DNA of 64,000 bases from SXIZ01 sp040079795 (GCA_040079795.1 JBEBJQ010000010.1:13767-77766); one strand, 5' to 3'. Shown: positions 25,577-35,270, counted from the first letter of the stretch. Notes: generated by a model from the sequence alone, not told the origin. Translations and numbers: made by a program.

Positions 25577-26203
25577 GTGCAGGCCGCGCACTATGAATTT
25601 CCAGATGCGGTAATCCAGATTTTCTGTAAAGCCCCGGTTGCAGGACAGGTTAAGACGCGTTTAATGCCGCAATTAAGCGCTGAGCAAGCCGCAGCGGTGC
25701 ATCAGCAGCTATCCTTACGCACTTTTGCTTTAGTCAGTAGCCTTAAGTTATGCCCGGTGCAACTGTGGTGTGCGCCATCCATCCAGCATCCGTTTTTTAT
25801 TAAAGCGGCTGAGGATTATTCGCTCAGTTTATACACGCAAGCAAACGGTGATTTAGGTGAACGGATGGATTCAGCGCTAAAAACTGGGCTGAAAAATTTT
25901 GCCAAGGTGCTGCTAATAGGCAGCGACTGCCCGTCTTTTACTGCTGAAGATTTCATTACCGCCTTAAGGGCATTAAGCACGGATAATGACCTAGTAATAG
26001 CGCCTACCGAGGATGGCGGTTATAGCTTGATCGGCCTTAAAAGCCCGCAACCCGAATTATTTAAAGACATACCCTGGAGCTCCGCAGCGGTCTTTACCCG
26101 AACCCTCGCTAAACTTACCGCACTAGGTTTACAGGCCGTTGAGCTGAGAACCCAATGGGATGTTGATACTCACGCCGATTATGTCAGGTATTTACAGGGC
26201 TGA
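25577..26203 (+). CDS. TIGR04282-family arsenosugar-associated glycosyltransferase
   Basis: This 208-residue protein starts at a GTG 15 bp after arsM. It resembles nucleotidyl/glycosyl transferases of the GT-A type, with IQIFCKAPVAGQVKTRL at the start, GSDCPSF (about 115-121) and PTEDGGYSLIGL (about 148-159). Members regularly accompany arsS-arsM. It probably transfers or activates a sugar in the last steps of arsenosugar synthesis; the exact reaction is not known. Confidence 0.85.
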   Translation: MQAAHYEFPDAVIQIFCKAPVAGQVKTRLMPQLSAEQAAAVHQQLSLRTFALVSSLKLCPVQLWCAPSIQHPFFIKAAEDYSLSLYTQANGDLGERMDSALKTGLKNFAKVLLIGSDCPSFTAEDFITALRALSTDNDLVIAPTEDGGYSLIGLKSPQPELFKDIPWSSAAVFTRTLAKLTALGLQAVELRTQWDVDTHADYVRYLQG

Positions 26204-26335
26204 CTTCCGGCAAAAACCAGCATCTTGGCTTGAGAAGCATAAGGATGGGGAATGCTTTTATGCCCACTATTCACTGCACCGCACTGTTGCGTGTGGGCAC
26301 GAAAAGCCTGTGCCCACTCTGCAAACTGCCCTTTG

Positions 26336-27244
26336 TTAAAAAGCCCGAACCGCACGCACTAAACACGGATTGCTCTTTTGAATGGTAGTCTGCGAACCAT
26401 TGATGAAGATCTGATACCAGGCAAGCTCTGTGTCGTACTCAGTGGAACTCCAGTAGGCACCATCAGAAAAACCACCCACATTGGCCCTGAACTGAAAGAG
26501 GGTATTCAATTCATCTTTAGTAGGCAAGCGCCAGCCATCGCCATAACTGGTAGTCGCAACTGTATTACCTGCTTCCCAAGCCAGCGCCTGATGCTTATTG
26601 TAATCATCCGACTGCGCTTCCAAACCATGCAAAAACGTGCTATCCACAAAAAAGACTTTACCCCCTGCCGGGCCGGTGTCGCCGATTTTGTAGCCAGCGC
26701 TGGGAATTGGTGCTGTAGTTGCCTTGCAGGTGCCCCAAGCCGGTTTGCCATCACAAAAGGCTAAGTAAGCGCCATTGGTTCCGGCGGGGACGATGCTCCA
26801 CTGGGTGCCATTCCAATACTGCATATCACCGACGGCGTTGCCAGCCGGTAAAGTGCCCGTGCCTAGACTGGTGGTGACCAAATCTAATACGGTAATTTCC
26901 CCTGTGGCGGGATTGGTGAGTTGCAGGGTGGCATTGGTGAGCGTAGTGCCTTCTTGAGCCAGGTTGGGTATGCTGACTTTATTATCTTCAACAGTATAAC
27001 TGGCATCGGGGTTGCCGATAGCGATACTGGTTTTGGCAATTTTAAAAATTTGGCCTTTGTGTAAGGCCTGATTGTCTGATGCTTGCAGATTAACGGCGGT
27101 ATTAAAGGTAGGGGTGTTGTTGTTTAAGCCCTGCACATTATTCAGGGTGATCACATGTGTTGTTGAATCATAACTTGCCGCATGGGCGCAGGAGACGCCC
27201 ATCAAAGCGGAAGTAACGGCTAGCCTTAGTAGTGTTTTATTCAT
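26336..27244 (-). CDS. Exported DUF1566 (Lcl C-terminal) domain protein
   Basis: This 302-residue protein starts at the ATG at 27244, directly before a clean signal peptide (MNKTLLRLAV, ending CAHA). The open frame continues upstream only because the tandem repeat at 27465-27555 has no stops. A short beta domain (VITLNNVQG) and a linker with VGDMQYWNGTQWSIVPAG precede the C-terminal DUF1566 fold, with DGWRLPTKDELNTLF and GAYWSSTEYD. Such proteins are secreted or surface-exposed lectin-like domains of unknown ligand. A structured leader lies upstream. Confidence 0.8.
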   Translation of the reverse strand: MNKTLLRLAVTSALMGVSCAHAASYDSTTHVITLNNVQGLNNNTPTFNTAVNLQASDNQALHKGQIFKIAKTSIAIGNPDASYTVEDNKVSIPNLAQEGTTLTNATLQLTNPATGEITVLDLVTTSLGTGTLPAGNAVGDMQYWNGTQWSIVPAGTNGAYLAFCDGKPAWGTCKATTAPIPSAGYKIGDTGPAGGKVFFVDSTFLHGLEAQSDDYNKHQALAWEAGNTVATTSYGDGWRLPTKDELNTLFQFRANVGGFSDGAYWSSTEYDTELAWYQIFINGSQTTIQKSNPCLVRAVRAF

Positions 27245-27335
27245 AAATACGCTCTTGTCAGATGTTGACGGTGAACTGATAAAGATGGCGCTTGCCACCT
27301 GTGAGTTGCTTGCTGCCAAAGCGGCGGGCAATAAA

Positions 27336-27419
27336 AAACCCGCCAGCGCCGGAAGCAACTGCGGGTTTTGGGGGGTCTTAAGCCGAAACCGGTTTAAGAC
27401 GGAACGGCAATCCGTGCCG
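27336..27419 (-). promoter_or_regulatory. Structured leader with three hairpins and a terminator-like end
   Basis: Read on the minus strand, the leader of the DUF1566 gene has CGGCA/TGCCG (27405-27419), a strong GTCTTAA-CCG/CGG-TTAAGAC hairpin (27375-27400), and AAACCCGC/GCGGGTTT (27336-27368) followed by a T-run. The last is a terminator about 90 bp before the ATG. This layout fits a cis-acting RNA that stops or allows read-through, or a terminator of an unseen upstream transcript. It matches no riboswitch I know. Confidence 0.45.
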
Positions 27420-27464
27420 CAAAGTTGAAACTGTATTTTTCGGGAATATCTGCTACGCTGTTTT

Positions 27465-27555
27465 TGACAACTGACAACTGACAACTGACAACTGACAACT
27501 GACAACTGACAACTGACAACTGACAACTGACAACTGACAACTGACAACTGACAAC
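27465..27555. repeat. Thirteen perfect tandem copies of the heptamer TGACAAC
   Basis: The 91-bp block consists of 13 exact 7-bp units with no spacer, so it is not a CRISPR. Perfect copies suggest recent expansion by slippage. On the minus strand it lies upstream of the DUF1566 leader. The copy number could vary between cells or strains. Confidence 0.97.
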
Positions 27556-27879
27556 AGTTCAGGTTGAAGGGTTCTGGATGATGGGATCATGTGTGCGTCC
27601 TTGCAGTTTATTTTGCCAAAGCGTAATTTAATTGCAGTAGCGCTGTCAATTACTTTCGTACAATACTTACGCTATTTCAAAACTATAGCTATGTTACACG
27701 GCTCTACGCTTAAGCTGTTAGGGGTGGATAAAACGGAAGTGAGTGCCATTTTTTGTGTCCAAGCAAAGATCAGGAAAATGCAGAGTGAACATTCATCTTA
27801 AGGGAAGCTTGAATAACCCACTCACCCTCAGGGCGAAGGTGATTGTTAAGTTTTTAGGGACACCTGAGCGCCCTCAGTT

Positions 27880-28107
27880 TTAGCCACCATCCCCAATATT
27901 TTCCCAGGCATTACTGTTGGACTTTTCTAATCCATGCAGTTTTTCGGTAATTGCTTGTTGCCTTAATCTCAATGTTTGCAGCTCTTGATCATGGGGCTGG
28001 TTTGCGCCGACAGTTTGTTTGCTATCCAAAACTAACCTATCAATTTGGGCGCTGTGTTCAATCAGTTCATCCAAAAGCTGTTGTCTGGTTTCGCCTGTTG
28101 TTTTCAT
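27880..28107 (-). CDS. Small hypothetical protein at the end of the formate dehydrogenase operon
   Basis: This 75-residue, charged, helical protein has the sequence TRQQLLDELIEHSAQIDRLVLDS and a Gln-rich helix, so it may form a coiled coil. A GAGG lies 10 bases before its ATG. It lies 147 bp downstream of fdsD on the same strand and may be the last gene of the operon. No known domain is visible. Confidence 0.5.
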   Translation of the reverse strand: MKTTGETRQQLLDELIEHSAQIDRLVLDSKQTVGANQPHDQELQTLRLRQQAITEKLHGLEKSNSNAWENIGDGG

Positions 28108-28254
28108 AAATACAACCTCAGTCCGTTAGTAATGCTTGTTCGCTTTATGCTGCTTATAGTCTTACTGAAATTGGGTTATAAAGAAAAGGGGGGTTCAATA
28201 AGTTGTTGCTACCATCAGTTTTTGTTTAGGCTTCCCACGAAATACCGCAGGATA

Positions 28255-28470
28255 TTACACTTGTTCAAGCCTTGATACTGCGGTTCTGGCTAGATCGCTT
28301 AGGGCTGTGCCATCTTGCTGGCAATACGCAATAATCGCGCGGCGCATTCTGGGATCCCAAGACCTTAACAGGTGTTTTCTGACACCTTCAGCAGCAAGTT
28401 CTTTGTCTGTTTCCGCATTAAAAAAATTACCAATGTCATTGGCCATTTTTATCAGTCGCTCTATGTGCAT
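28255..28470 (-). CDS. fdsD: Formate dehydrogenase delta subunit FdsD
   Basis: This 71-residue protein has the FdsD pattern, IERLIKMANDIGNFF and VRKHLLRSWDPRMRRAI. FdsD is a small subunit needed for maturation or stability of the soluble NAD-dependent molybdenum formate dehydrogenase. It starts 11 bp after fdhD in the same operon. Confidence 0.92.
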   Translation of the reverse strand: MHIERLIKMANDIGNFFNAETDKELAAEGVRKHLLRSWDPRMRRAIIAYCQQDGTALSDLARTAVSRLEQV

Positions 28471-28480
28471 GAGATCTCTA

Positions 28481-29347
28481 TTATTGGATTAAAGTAAACG
28501 GGTTTACATGGGTTAAGCGCTGGGGGTGGGCATAGACCACATAGTTATCGTCCCGTGCAAAACCAATTAAAGTAAGGCCTGATGCTTCAGCCAAGCGGAT
28601 AGCCAAGCCGGTAGGGGCAGAAATAGCTGCTAATAAGCTAATGCCTACCGTTGCGGCTTTTTGCACCATTTCATAGCTCGCCCGGCTGGTGACAACCACA
28701 AAACCAGCAGTTAAGTCATGTTTATTACGCAGTAAAAAACCGATTAACTTATCCAGCGCATTATGTCTGCCGACATCTTCGCGTAACCCAATAATGCCTT
28801 GCCCAGGAACAGCCCAAGCGGCGGCATGGACTGAGCCAGTTAATTGGTTAAGCTGTTGTCGCTGCTTAATTTCCGCCAAGGCACTTTGTAAGTCGGTAGC
28901 AGGCAATGCTAACGCGCCCACTACCGGTTTAGGCTCGCGAATGGCTTGTTTTAGGGTGCTCGCTCCGCAGAGTCCGCAACCGGTACGACCGGTTAAGTTA
29001 CGCCCTTTATCCGCCATACACACAAAACGTTCTTCCGGGATTTTGCATTGCACTTCAATGCCGTCGGTATGATTATACAATTTTACCGAGAGTAATTCTT
29101 GCGGGTCTTTAATAATGCCTTCGGTAATACTAAAGCCCAAGGCAAATTCTTCAATATTGGTTGGTGATGCCAACATCACCACATGCGGTGTGCCGTTATA
29201 GATGAGTGAAACCGGCACTTCTTCTGCAATGTAATCCTGCTGCTGGGAACGTTGTGAACCTTGCCAACGTTCCACAGTGCTTTGCTGATAACTGGGCCAT
29301 CCCAAATCCAGCGCAAGCGACTCCAGGATAGCATTACTGCTAGCCAT
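28481..29347 (-). CDS. fdhD: Formate dehydrogenase accessory sulfurtransferase FdhD
   Basis: This 288-residue protein carries sulfur to the molybdenum cofactor of FdsA. It shows GRTGCGLCGAS (the paired Cys of the mobile loop, about residues 118-128) and the conserved VHAAAW and VGRHNALDKLIG segments, with TSRASYEMVQKAA. It overlaps the fdsA stop by 8 bp and precedes fdsD, the usual fdsGBACD order (fdhD is the fdsC position). Confidence 0.95.
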   Translation of the reverse strand: MASSNAILESLALDLGWPSYQQSTVERWQGSQRSQQQDYIAEEVPVSLIYNGTPHVVMLASPTNIEEFALGFSITEGIIKDPQELLSVKLYNHTDGIEVQCKIPEERFVCMADKGRNLTGRTGCGLCGASTLKQAIREPKPVVGALALPATDLQSALAEIKQRQQLNQLTGSVHAAAWAVPGQGIIGLREDVGRHNALDKLIGFLLRNKHDLTAGFVVVTSRASYEMVQKAATVGISLLAAISAPTGLAIRLAEASGLTLIGFARDDNYVVYAHPQRLTHVNPFTLIQ

Positions 29348-32192
29348 GCGTTGCGGCCTGTGCCAGTAAGTCTAACTGTGTATCTGAAAAAGCCTGGTAT
29401 TCATGTTGCCATTCAGATTGTTGGCTCACTTTGGTTACTTGCACCGCAGTTACTTTGTATTCAGGGCAATTGGTTGCCCAATCGGAATTGTCGGTGGTAA
29501 TGACATTGGCACCGGATTCAGGGAAATGAAAGGTGGTATAAACCACACCCGGCTGCACCCGTTCACTAACCAAAGCACGCAATACCGTTTCACCGGCACG
29601 GCTTCTTATGCCAACCCAATCGTCATTTTTCACGCCGCGGTCTTCAGCATCATGCGGGTGAATTTCCAGGCGGTCTTCAGCATGCCAAGCATTATTTTCC
29701 GTACGGCGGGTTTGTGCACCGACATTATATTGCGACAAAATCCGCCCTGTTGTTAAGATTAGCGGAAACTTAGCATTGACTTTCTCGGTGGTCGCGACAA
29801 ATTCAGTCAGCATAAACAAGCCTTTACCGTTATCACGCATAAAGGTTTGTTCGTGCATGATTGGCGTACCTGTTGATTCGGCATCATAGCAAGGCCATTG
29901 GATACTGCCCAGCTGGTCAATTTTTTCATAACTGACCCCCGCAAAGGTGGGCGTAAGGCTAGCAATTTCCGCCATAATTTCACCAGGATCAGCATAACTC
30001 ATTGGGTAACCCATCGCATTTGAAAGCATTTGGGTGATTTCCCAGTCCTGATAGCCTGCCAATGGCGTCATGACTTTCCGTACCGGTGAAATACGCCGTT
30101 CGGCATTGGTGAATGTACCACTTTTTTCTAAAAAGGATGCCCCGGGTAAAAACACATGCGCAAATTTAGCGGTTTCATTGAGGAAGATGTCTTGGACAAT
30201 GACGCATTCCATCGCACGTAACGCTGCGTGGACATGATGAATATCCGGGTCGGATTGGGCAATATCTTCCCCTTCACAGTAGATACCCATAAAGCTGCTA
30301 TCGAGTGCAGCTTCAAACATATTCGGAATGCGCAAGCCAGGTTCCGCACTTAACTCTGCTTTCCAGGCGTTTTCAAATAATAAATGCGTTGTACTATCGG
30401 ATACATGCCGATAGCCTGGAAATTCATGCGGGAATGAACCCATATCACATGAGCCTTGGACATTGTTTTGACCGCGCAAGGGGTTTACACCCACGCCATC
30501 CCGACCTAAATTGCCGGTTGCCATTGCTAAGTTGGCTATACCGATTACCGTGGTTGAACCTTGGCTGTGTTCAGTCACACCTAAACCATAATAAATAGCG
30601 CCATTTTTCGCTGTCGCATAGAGCCTTGCAGCAGCCCTGACTTCAGCGGCAGGCACGCCAGTGACATACTCACTGGCTTCTGGTGAGTGATATTCTTGGG
30701 CGATAAAAGTTTTCCATTTAGTAAATGATTCTGTATCGCAACGGCTATTAACAAAGGCTTCATCACCCAGATTTTCAGTAATTACCACATGTGCTAAAGC
30801 ATTAATCAACGCGACATTGGTGCTTGGGCGCAATTTCAAATGATAATCCGCTTTGATATGTGGGCTTTTTTTAACCAAGTCGATTTCACGTGGATCAATA
30901 ACAATCAATTTAGCGCCTTGGCGTAAACGTTTTTTCATTTGCGAGGCAAATACGGGATGCCCGTCAGTAGGATTGGCACCGATAACCAAAATGACATCTG
31001 CTTGCATCACTGAGTCAAAATCCTGGGTTCCAGAAGATTCACCAAAGGTTTGTTTAAGTCCGTAACCCGTTGGCGAATGACAAACCCGCGCACAGGTATC
31101 AACGTTATTGTTGCCAAAACCTGCGCGAATCAGTTTTTGCATGATGTAAACTTCTTCGTTGGTGCAACGCGAGGAGGTGATACCTCCGATAGAATCTCTA
31201 CCGTACTTAGCTTGAATACGTTTTAATTCAGATGCTGCATGATTAATAGCGGTTTCCCAGCTAACTTCTTGCCAAGCATCTTTAATGCTGGCACGAATCA
31301 TTGGCTTTGTGATGCGATCTTTATGTGTTGCATAACCAAAAGCAAAACGGCCTTTTACGCACGAGTGACCATGATTAGCATGACCATCTTTATTAGGTAC
31401 CATGCGAATGACTTGTTCACCTTTCATTTCGGCGCGGAATGAGCAACCCACACCGCAGTATGCGCAGGTGGTTACAATCGCGTGCTCAGGTTGCCCATGA
31501 TCAATAACCGATTTTTCCATTAAAGTTGCGGTCGGGCAGGCTTGTACACAAGCTCCGCAGGAAACACATTCAGAATCCATGAATGGCTGATTTTGACTGG
31601 GCGAAACTTTAGAATCGAAGCCACGACCATCTATGGTTAAAGCAAAAGTGCCTTGGGTTTCTTCACAGGCCCTAACGCAGCGCGAACACACAATACATTT
31701 ACTGGGGTCAAAGCTGAAGTAGGGATTACTTTCATCTTTAACGGCATGTAAGTGGGTTTCGACGGGGTTATAACGCACTTCGCGTAAGCCAACCGCACCG
31801 GCCATGTCTTGTAATTCACAATCGCCATTAGCAGAGCAGGTTAAACAATCCAAAGGATGATCAGAGATGTACAACTCCATTACACCTCGGCGTACCTCGG
31901 CTAACTTTTGATTTTGGGTGATGATTTTTAAGCCTTCCGCCACCGGTGTTGTGCAGGAGGCAGGCATACCGTTTCTGCCTTCAATCTGGATGACACACAA
32001 GCGGCACGAACCGAACGGTTCAATGCTATCGGTTGCACATAGCTTAGGAATGTCAATACCGATACTGGCAGCTGCGCGCATGATGGAGGTTCCAGCAGGA
32101 ACGGTGACTTTAAAACCATCAATTTCCAGGTTAACAGCTTGACTGGAGGTGCTGGCGGGTGTGCCAAAATCTTGTTGTTTATTGATGCTCAT
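29340..32192 (-). CDS. fdsA: NAD-dependent formate dehydrogenase alpha subunit FdsA
   Basis: This 950-residue catalytic subunit has an N-terminal [2Fe-2S] domain with CRLC, a NuoG-like CxxC module (LDCLTCSANGDCELQ), two [4Fe-4S] clusters (CIVCSRCVRAC and CVSCGACVQAC), and a further CAYCGVGC cluster before the molybdopterin domain. The molybdenum ligand is Cys in ARVCHSPTG, not selenocysteine. It oxidises formate to CO2 in the cytoplasm and passes electrons to FdsB for NADH, the last step of methane oxidation in methanotrophs. Confidence 0.97.
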   Translation of the reverse strand: MSINKQQDFGTPASTSSQAVNLEIDGFKVTVPAGTSIMRAAASIGIDIPKLCATDSIEPFGSCRLCVIQIEGRNGMPASCTTPVAEGLKIITQNQKLAEVRRGVMELYISDHPLDCLTCSANGDCELQDMAGAVGLREVRYNPVETHLHAVKDESNPYFSFDPSKCIVCSRCVRACEETQGTFALTIDGRGFDSKVSPSQNQPFMDSECVSCGACVQACPTATLMEKSVIDHGQPEHAIVTTCAYCGVGCSFRAEMKGEQVIRMVPNKDGHANHGHSCVKGRFAFGYATHKDRITKPMIRASIKDAWQEVSWETAINHAASELKRIQAKYGRDSIGGITSSRCTNEEVYIMQKLIRAGFGNNNVDTCARVCHSPTGYGLKQTFGESSGTQDFDSVMQADVILVIGANPTDGHPVFASQMKKRLRQGAKLIVIDPREIDLVKKSPHIKADYHLKLRPSTNVALINALAHVVITENLGDEAFVNSRCDTESFTKWKTFIAQEYHSPEASEYVTGVPAAEVRAAARLYATAKNGAIYYGLGVTEHSQGSTTVIGIANLAMATGNLGRDGVGVNPLRGQNNVQGSCDMGSFPHEFPGYRHVSDSTTHLLFENAWKAELSAEPGLRIPNMFEAALDSSFMGIYCEGEDIAQSDPDIHHVHAALRAMECVIVQDIFLNETAKFAHVFLPGASFLEKSGTFTNAERRISPVRKVMTPLAGYQDWEITQMLSNAMGYPMSYADPGEIMAEIASLTPTFAGVSYEKIDQLGSIQWPCYDAESTGTPIMHEQTFMRDNGKGLFMLTEFVATTEKVNAKFPLILTTGRILSQYNVGAQTRRTENNAWHAEDRLEIHPHDAEDRGVKNDDWVGIRSRAGETVLRALVSERVQPGVVYTTFHFPESGANVITTDNSDWATNCPEYKVTAVQVTKVSQQSEWQHEYQAFSDTQLDLLAQAATHG

Positions 32193-32213
32193 AATTAGTT
32201 CCTCGTGTCTTGG

Positions 32214-33767
32214 TCAGGCTGCGTTAGCGGTATCCTGAATCCCGAAATCTTCGGGGAAATGGTTTAATGCACTCAACACCGGATACGGCGTCATGCCGCC
32301 CAATGCGCACAGCGAACCATTCAGCAAGGTATTGCAAAGATCGCGCAGTAAAGGGATATTTTTAGCCAGATCGTGTCCTTTGATAATCTCGTCCATTACT
32401 TCCATGCCACGTGTCGAGCCGATGCGGCATGGGGTACATTTGCCACAGGATTCTATGGCACAAAACTCCATGTTATAACGCGCCATTGCCGCCATATTAG
32501 CGGTATCATCAAATGCAACGACACCGCCATGGCCTAATACCGTCCAGTTAGCCGCAAATGCTTCATAATCCAAAGCAGTATCAAACTGCGATTCTGGCAA
32601 ATAAGCCCCTAAAGGCCCACCCACTTGCACGGCCCGAATCGGTCTACCGGAGGCCGAACCACCGCCAAAGTCATACAGTAATTCCCGCAAAGTCATCCCG
32701 AACGCAACCTCAACTAAACCGGGATGCTTAATATTACCCGCCAATTGCATGGGTAAGGTACCGCGCGAACGACCCAAACCGAAATCACGATAATACTCGC
32801 CACCTTTATCCAGAATAATAGGCACAGAAGCTAAAGAAATCACGTTATTGACTACAGTAGGTTTACCGAACAAACCGCTGATAGCGGGCAAAGGCGGCTT
32901 AAAGCGCACCAAACCGCGTTTGCCCTCCAGACTTTCCATTAACGAAGTTTCTTCACCGCATACATAAGCACCTGCACCCAAACGCACTTCCAAATCGAAT
33001 TTTTTACCACTGCCTTGAAGATTGTCGCCCAGATAACCTGCCTGATAGGCAGTCGCGATGGCCCTATTCAGGGCACTATGGGCATGGGGATATTCAACCC
33101 GCAGATAAATATAACCTTGGGTTGCACCAACCGCTAAACCGGCGATGGTCATGCCTTCAATTAAAACGAACGGATCGCCTTCCATTACCATACGATCAGA
33201 AAATGTGCCGGAATCACCTTCATCAGCATTACAGATAATATATTTTTGATCAGACGACGTATTCAGTACCGTATTCCACTTAATACCGGTCGGAAAGGCT
33301 GCGCCGCCGCGACCGCGTAAACCAGAATCTGTCACCGCTTTGACAATATCTGCCTGCGCTATTTTAAGGGCATTGCTTAATCCACGATAGCCGCCATGTT
33401 GACGATAATCATCCAAACTCAAGGGATCGGTTAGGCCGACCCGTGCAAAAGTGAGTCGTTGTTGGCGTTTAAAATAAGGAAGTTCTTCAGTCAAGCCTAA
33501 AGCTAAAGCATGATTGCCGCCCGTTTCAAAATGAGCATGAAACAAACCTGCCACATCAGCCACTTGCACGGGTCCATAAGCAATACGTCCTTTTGCTGTC
33601 ACCACTTCCACTAAAGGCTCAAGCGCATACATACCACGGCTGCCGTTACGGATTAAATTAAGGCTTACACCCCGCTGAGCAGCTTCTTTCATAATCGCTT
33701 TAGCAACACGATCCGCACCTAATGACACGGCACTGGAGTCCTTGGAGACATAAATAGTCACGCTCAT
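32214..33767 (-). CDS. fdsB: NAD-dependent formate dehydrogenase beta subunit FdsB
   Basis: This 517-residue NuoF-like flavoprotein has an N-terminal thioredoxin-like region and the FMN/NAD-binding GLRGRGGAAFPTGIKW segment, with NADEGDSGTF, GAYVCGEETSL, and the [4Fe-4S] CGKCTPCRIGSTRG near the C-terminus. It takes electrons from FdsA and reduces NAD+. Its start overlaps fdsG by 4 bp. Confidence 0.96.
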   Translation of the reverse strand: MSVTIYVSKDSSAVSLGADRVAKAIMKEAAQRGVSLNLIRNGSRGMYALEPLVEVVTAKGRIAYGPVQVADVAGLFHAHFETGGNHALALGLTEELPYFKRQQRLTFARVGLTDPLSLDDYRQHGGYRGLSNALKIAQADIVKAVTDSGLRGRGGAAFPTGIKWNTVLNTSSDQKYIICNADEGDSGTFSDRMVMEGDPFVLIEGMTIAGLAVGATQGYIYLRVEYPHAHSALNRAIATAYQAGYLGDNLQGSGKKFDLEVRLGAGAYVCGEETSLMESLEGKRGLVRFKPPLPAISGLFGKPTVVNNVISLASVPIILDKGGEYYRDFGLGRSRGTLPMQLAGNIKHPGLVEVAFGMTLRELLYDFGGGSASGRPIRAVQVGGPLGAYLPESQFDTALDYEAFAANWTVLGHGGVVAFDDTANMAAMARYNMEFCAIESCGKCTPCRIGSTRGMEVMDEIIKGHDLAKNIPLLRDLCNTLLNGSLCALGGMTPYPVLSALNHFPEDFGIQDTANAA

Positions 33768-34240
33768 GCGGATTCCCCTATAGCGCTTACGGCAGCATCA
33801 AATGTCGCTGCCGAAACGCGACCATAGATTTCATCACCGATTTGCATGGCAGGCGAACAGGCACAGTTCCCTAAACAATACACGGGTTCCAGCGAAAACT
33901 GCCCATCCGCAGTTGTTTCATGATAATCAATGCCTAAACGGTTTTTAACGTGTGCCTCCAGTTGTTTACCCCCCATTGCTTGGCAGGATTCAGCCCGACA
34001 TAATTGAACGGTTTTTTTTCCGGGTGGGGTGTCTCGAAAGTAATGATAAAAACTGATCACGCCATGAACTTCAGCACGGGAAAGATTAAGGGCGTCGGCA
34101 ATATCAGGTACCGAGTCGGGGGGGATATAACCTAATTCATTTTGTATCGCATGCAAAATAGGTAACAGCGCACCCGGTTTATCTTTTAAGCCAGCAGCAA
34201 TATTTTGTATGGTTAATTGTGTAGCGCCCGAATAACTCAT
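33764..34240 (-). CDS. fdsG: NAD-dependent formate dehydrogenase gamma subunit FdsG
   Basis: This 158-residue NuoE-like protein has a [2Fe-2S] cluster with Cys residues in LCRAESCQAMGG and YCLGNCACSPAMQI, after a helical N-terminus (LLPILHAIQNELGYIPPDSV). It is the first gene of the fdsGBA-fdhD-fdsD operon. It carries electrons within the complex together with FdsB. Confidence 0.95.
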   Translation of the reverse strand: MSYSGATQLTIQNIAAGLKDKPGALLPILHAIQNELGYIPPDSVPDIADALNLSRAEVHGVISFYHYFRDTPPGKKTVQLCRAESCQAMGGKQLEAHVKNRLGIDYHETTADGQFSLEPVYCLGNCACSPAMQIGDEIYGRVSAATFDAAVSAIGESA

Positions 34241-34481
34241 TGTAATTTCACCCTGATAATCCCCTGCTGATAAACAACGGCAAACCCTTAACCGTTATGC
34301 CACTTATGGTTGCGCGATAGCATAGCATAAGCATAAATAAGTAAAAAGCACATAATTAGTGGCGTTAAATTATGATTTTTATTTCAATTTCAGTTAGAGC
34401 TATTCGCGGCAAAATAGTTCGACCAACGTTAACTAATTAAGCTTAAATAACATCAATACCCAAGTTAACGCTTATTTTTGC

Positions 34482-35270
34482 TTAACTCAATACAAACTTA
34501 AAACCAATAAGCAGTAAAACCGACGCAAGCACCGGACGAAGAATTTTTTCGGGTATGTAAGCACTAAAATGGCTACCTAACCAAATTCCAGGAACTGATC
34601 CCAGCAACAAGCTACCCAGTAATACAAAATTGACATTGCCTAAACTCAAGTGCCCCAAACCGGCAATGGCTGTAAGAGGAATGGCGTGCGCCAAATCTGT
34701 ACCCACTATTTTGAGCGTGGGTATGCGTGGATATAGATAAAATAACGCTACCGTGCCAAGCGCCCCGGCACCAACCGAGGACAGGGTGACCAATACGCCC
34801 AGGACAAAACCGGTAAAAACCGTGACCGGTATTTGTTTGCTGCCAAAGCGTCCGATCGTGCATTCTTTTTCCAAAGGCGGTGCGTGCCGTTGTAAATAAG
34901 AACGCACCAATACGGCAATAGACGTTAAAATTAAAGCGATACCTAAACTGTAGGAAATCATCCCGGAGATATCTTTGCTGTTTTGGTTTAAATAGCGCAA
35001 TAGCAAAATAGTGGACAAAGCGGCTGGTAAGCTGCCGTAGGCAAGGTGTCGGACAATCCGCCAGTCTACGGACTTATGTTTGCCGTGATGCACAAAAACC
35101 CCTGTGGTTTTAGTGATGGACGCAAATAATAAATCGGTACCGACCGCCACTGCTGGGTTAAAGTGAAACAGGAAGACTAATAAGGGGGTCATTAAGGAAC
35201 CTCCTCCTACGCCAGTAAGGCCAACTAAAACCCCTACTAAAAAACCCGAAAGTGTATATCCATAATCCAT
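34482..35270 (-). CDS. TauE/SafE-family membrane permease
   Basis: This 262-residue protein has about 7-8 membrane helices and the family's N-terminal VGLTGVGGGSLMTPLLVFLFHF and its repeat VTLSSVGAGALGTVALFYLYP near residues 155-175. The family exports sulfite, sulfoacetate or similar anions; the substrate here is not known. It lies 242 bp upstream of fdsG on the same strand and may be separately transcribed. Confidence 0.9.
   Translation of the reverse strand: MDYGYTLSGFLVGVLVGLTGVGGGSLMTPLLVFLFHFNPAVAVGTDLLFASITKTTGVFVHHGKHKSVDWRIVRHLAYGSLPAALSTILLLRYLNQNSKDISGMISYSLGIALILTSIAVLVRSYLQRHAPPLEKECTIGRFGSKQIPVTVFTGFVLGVLVTLSSVGAGALGTVALFYLYPRIPTLKIVGTDLAHAIPLTAIAGLGHLSLGNVNFVLLGSLLLGSVPGIWLGSHFSAYIPEKILRPVLASVLLLIGFKFVLS

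Noticed and set aside
27245..27547. N-terminal extension of the DUF1566 protein encoded by the heptamer array
   Set aside because: The array happens to lack stop codons; a clean signal peptide starts at the ATG at 27244.
27465..27555. Possible CRISPR array
   Set aside because: The units are 7 bp and contiguous, with no spacers and no cas genes in the window.
27589..27801. 70-codon plus-strand open frame
   Set aside because: No ribosome site, no recognisable domain, and chance-like composition.
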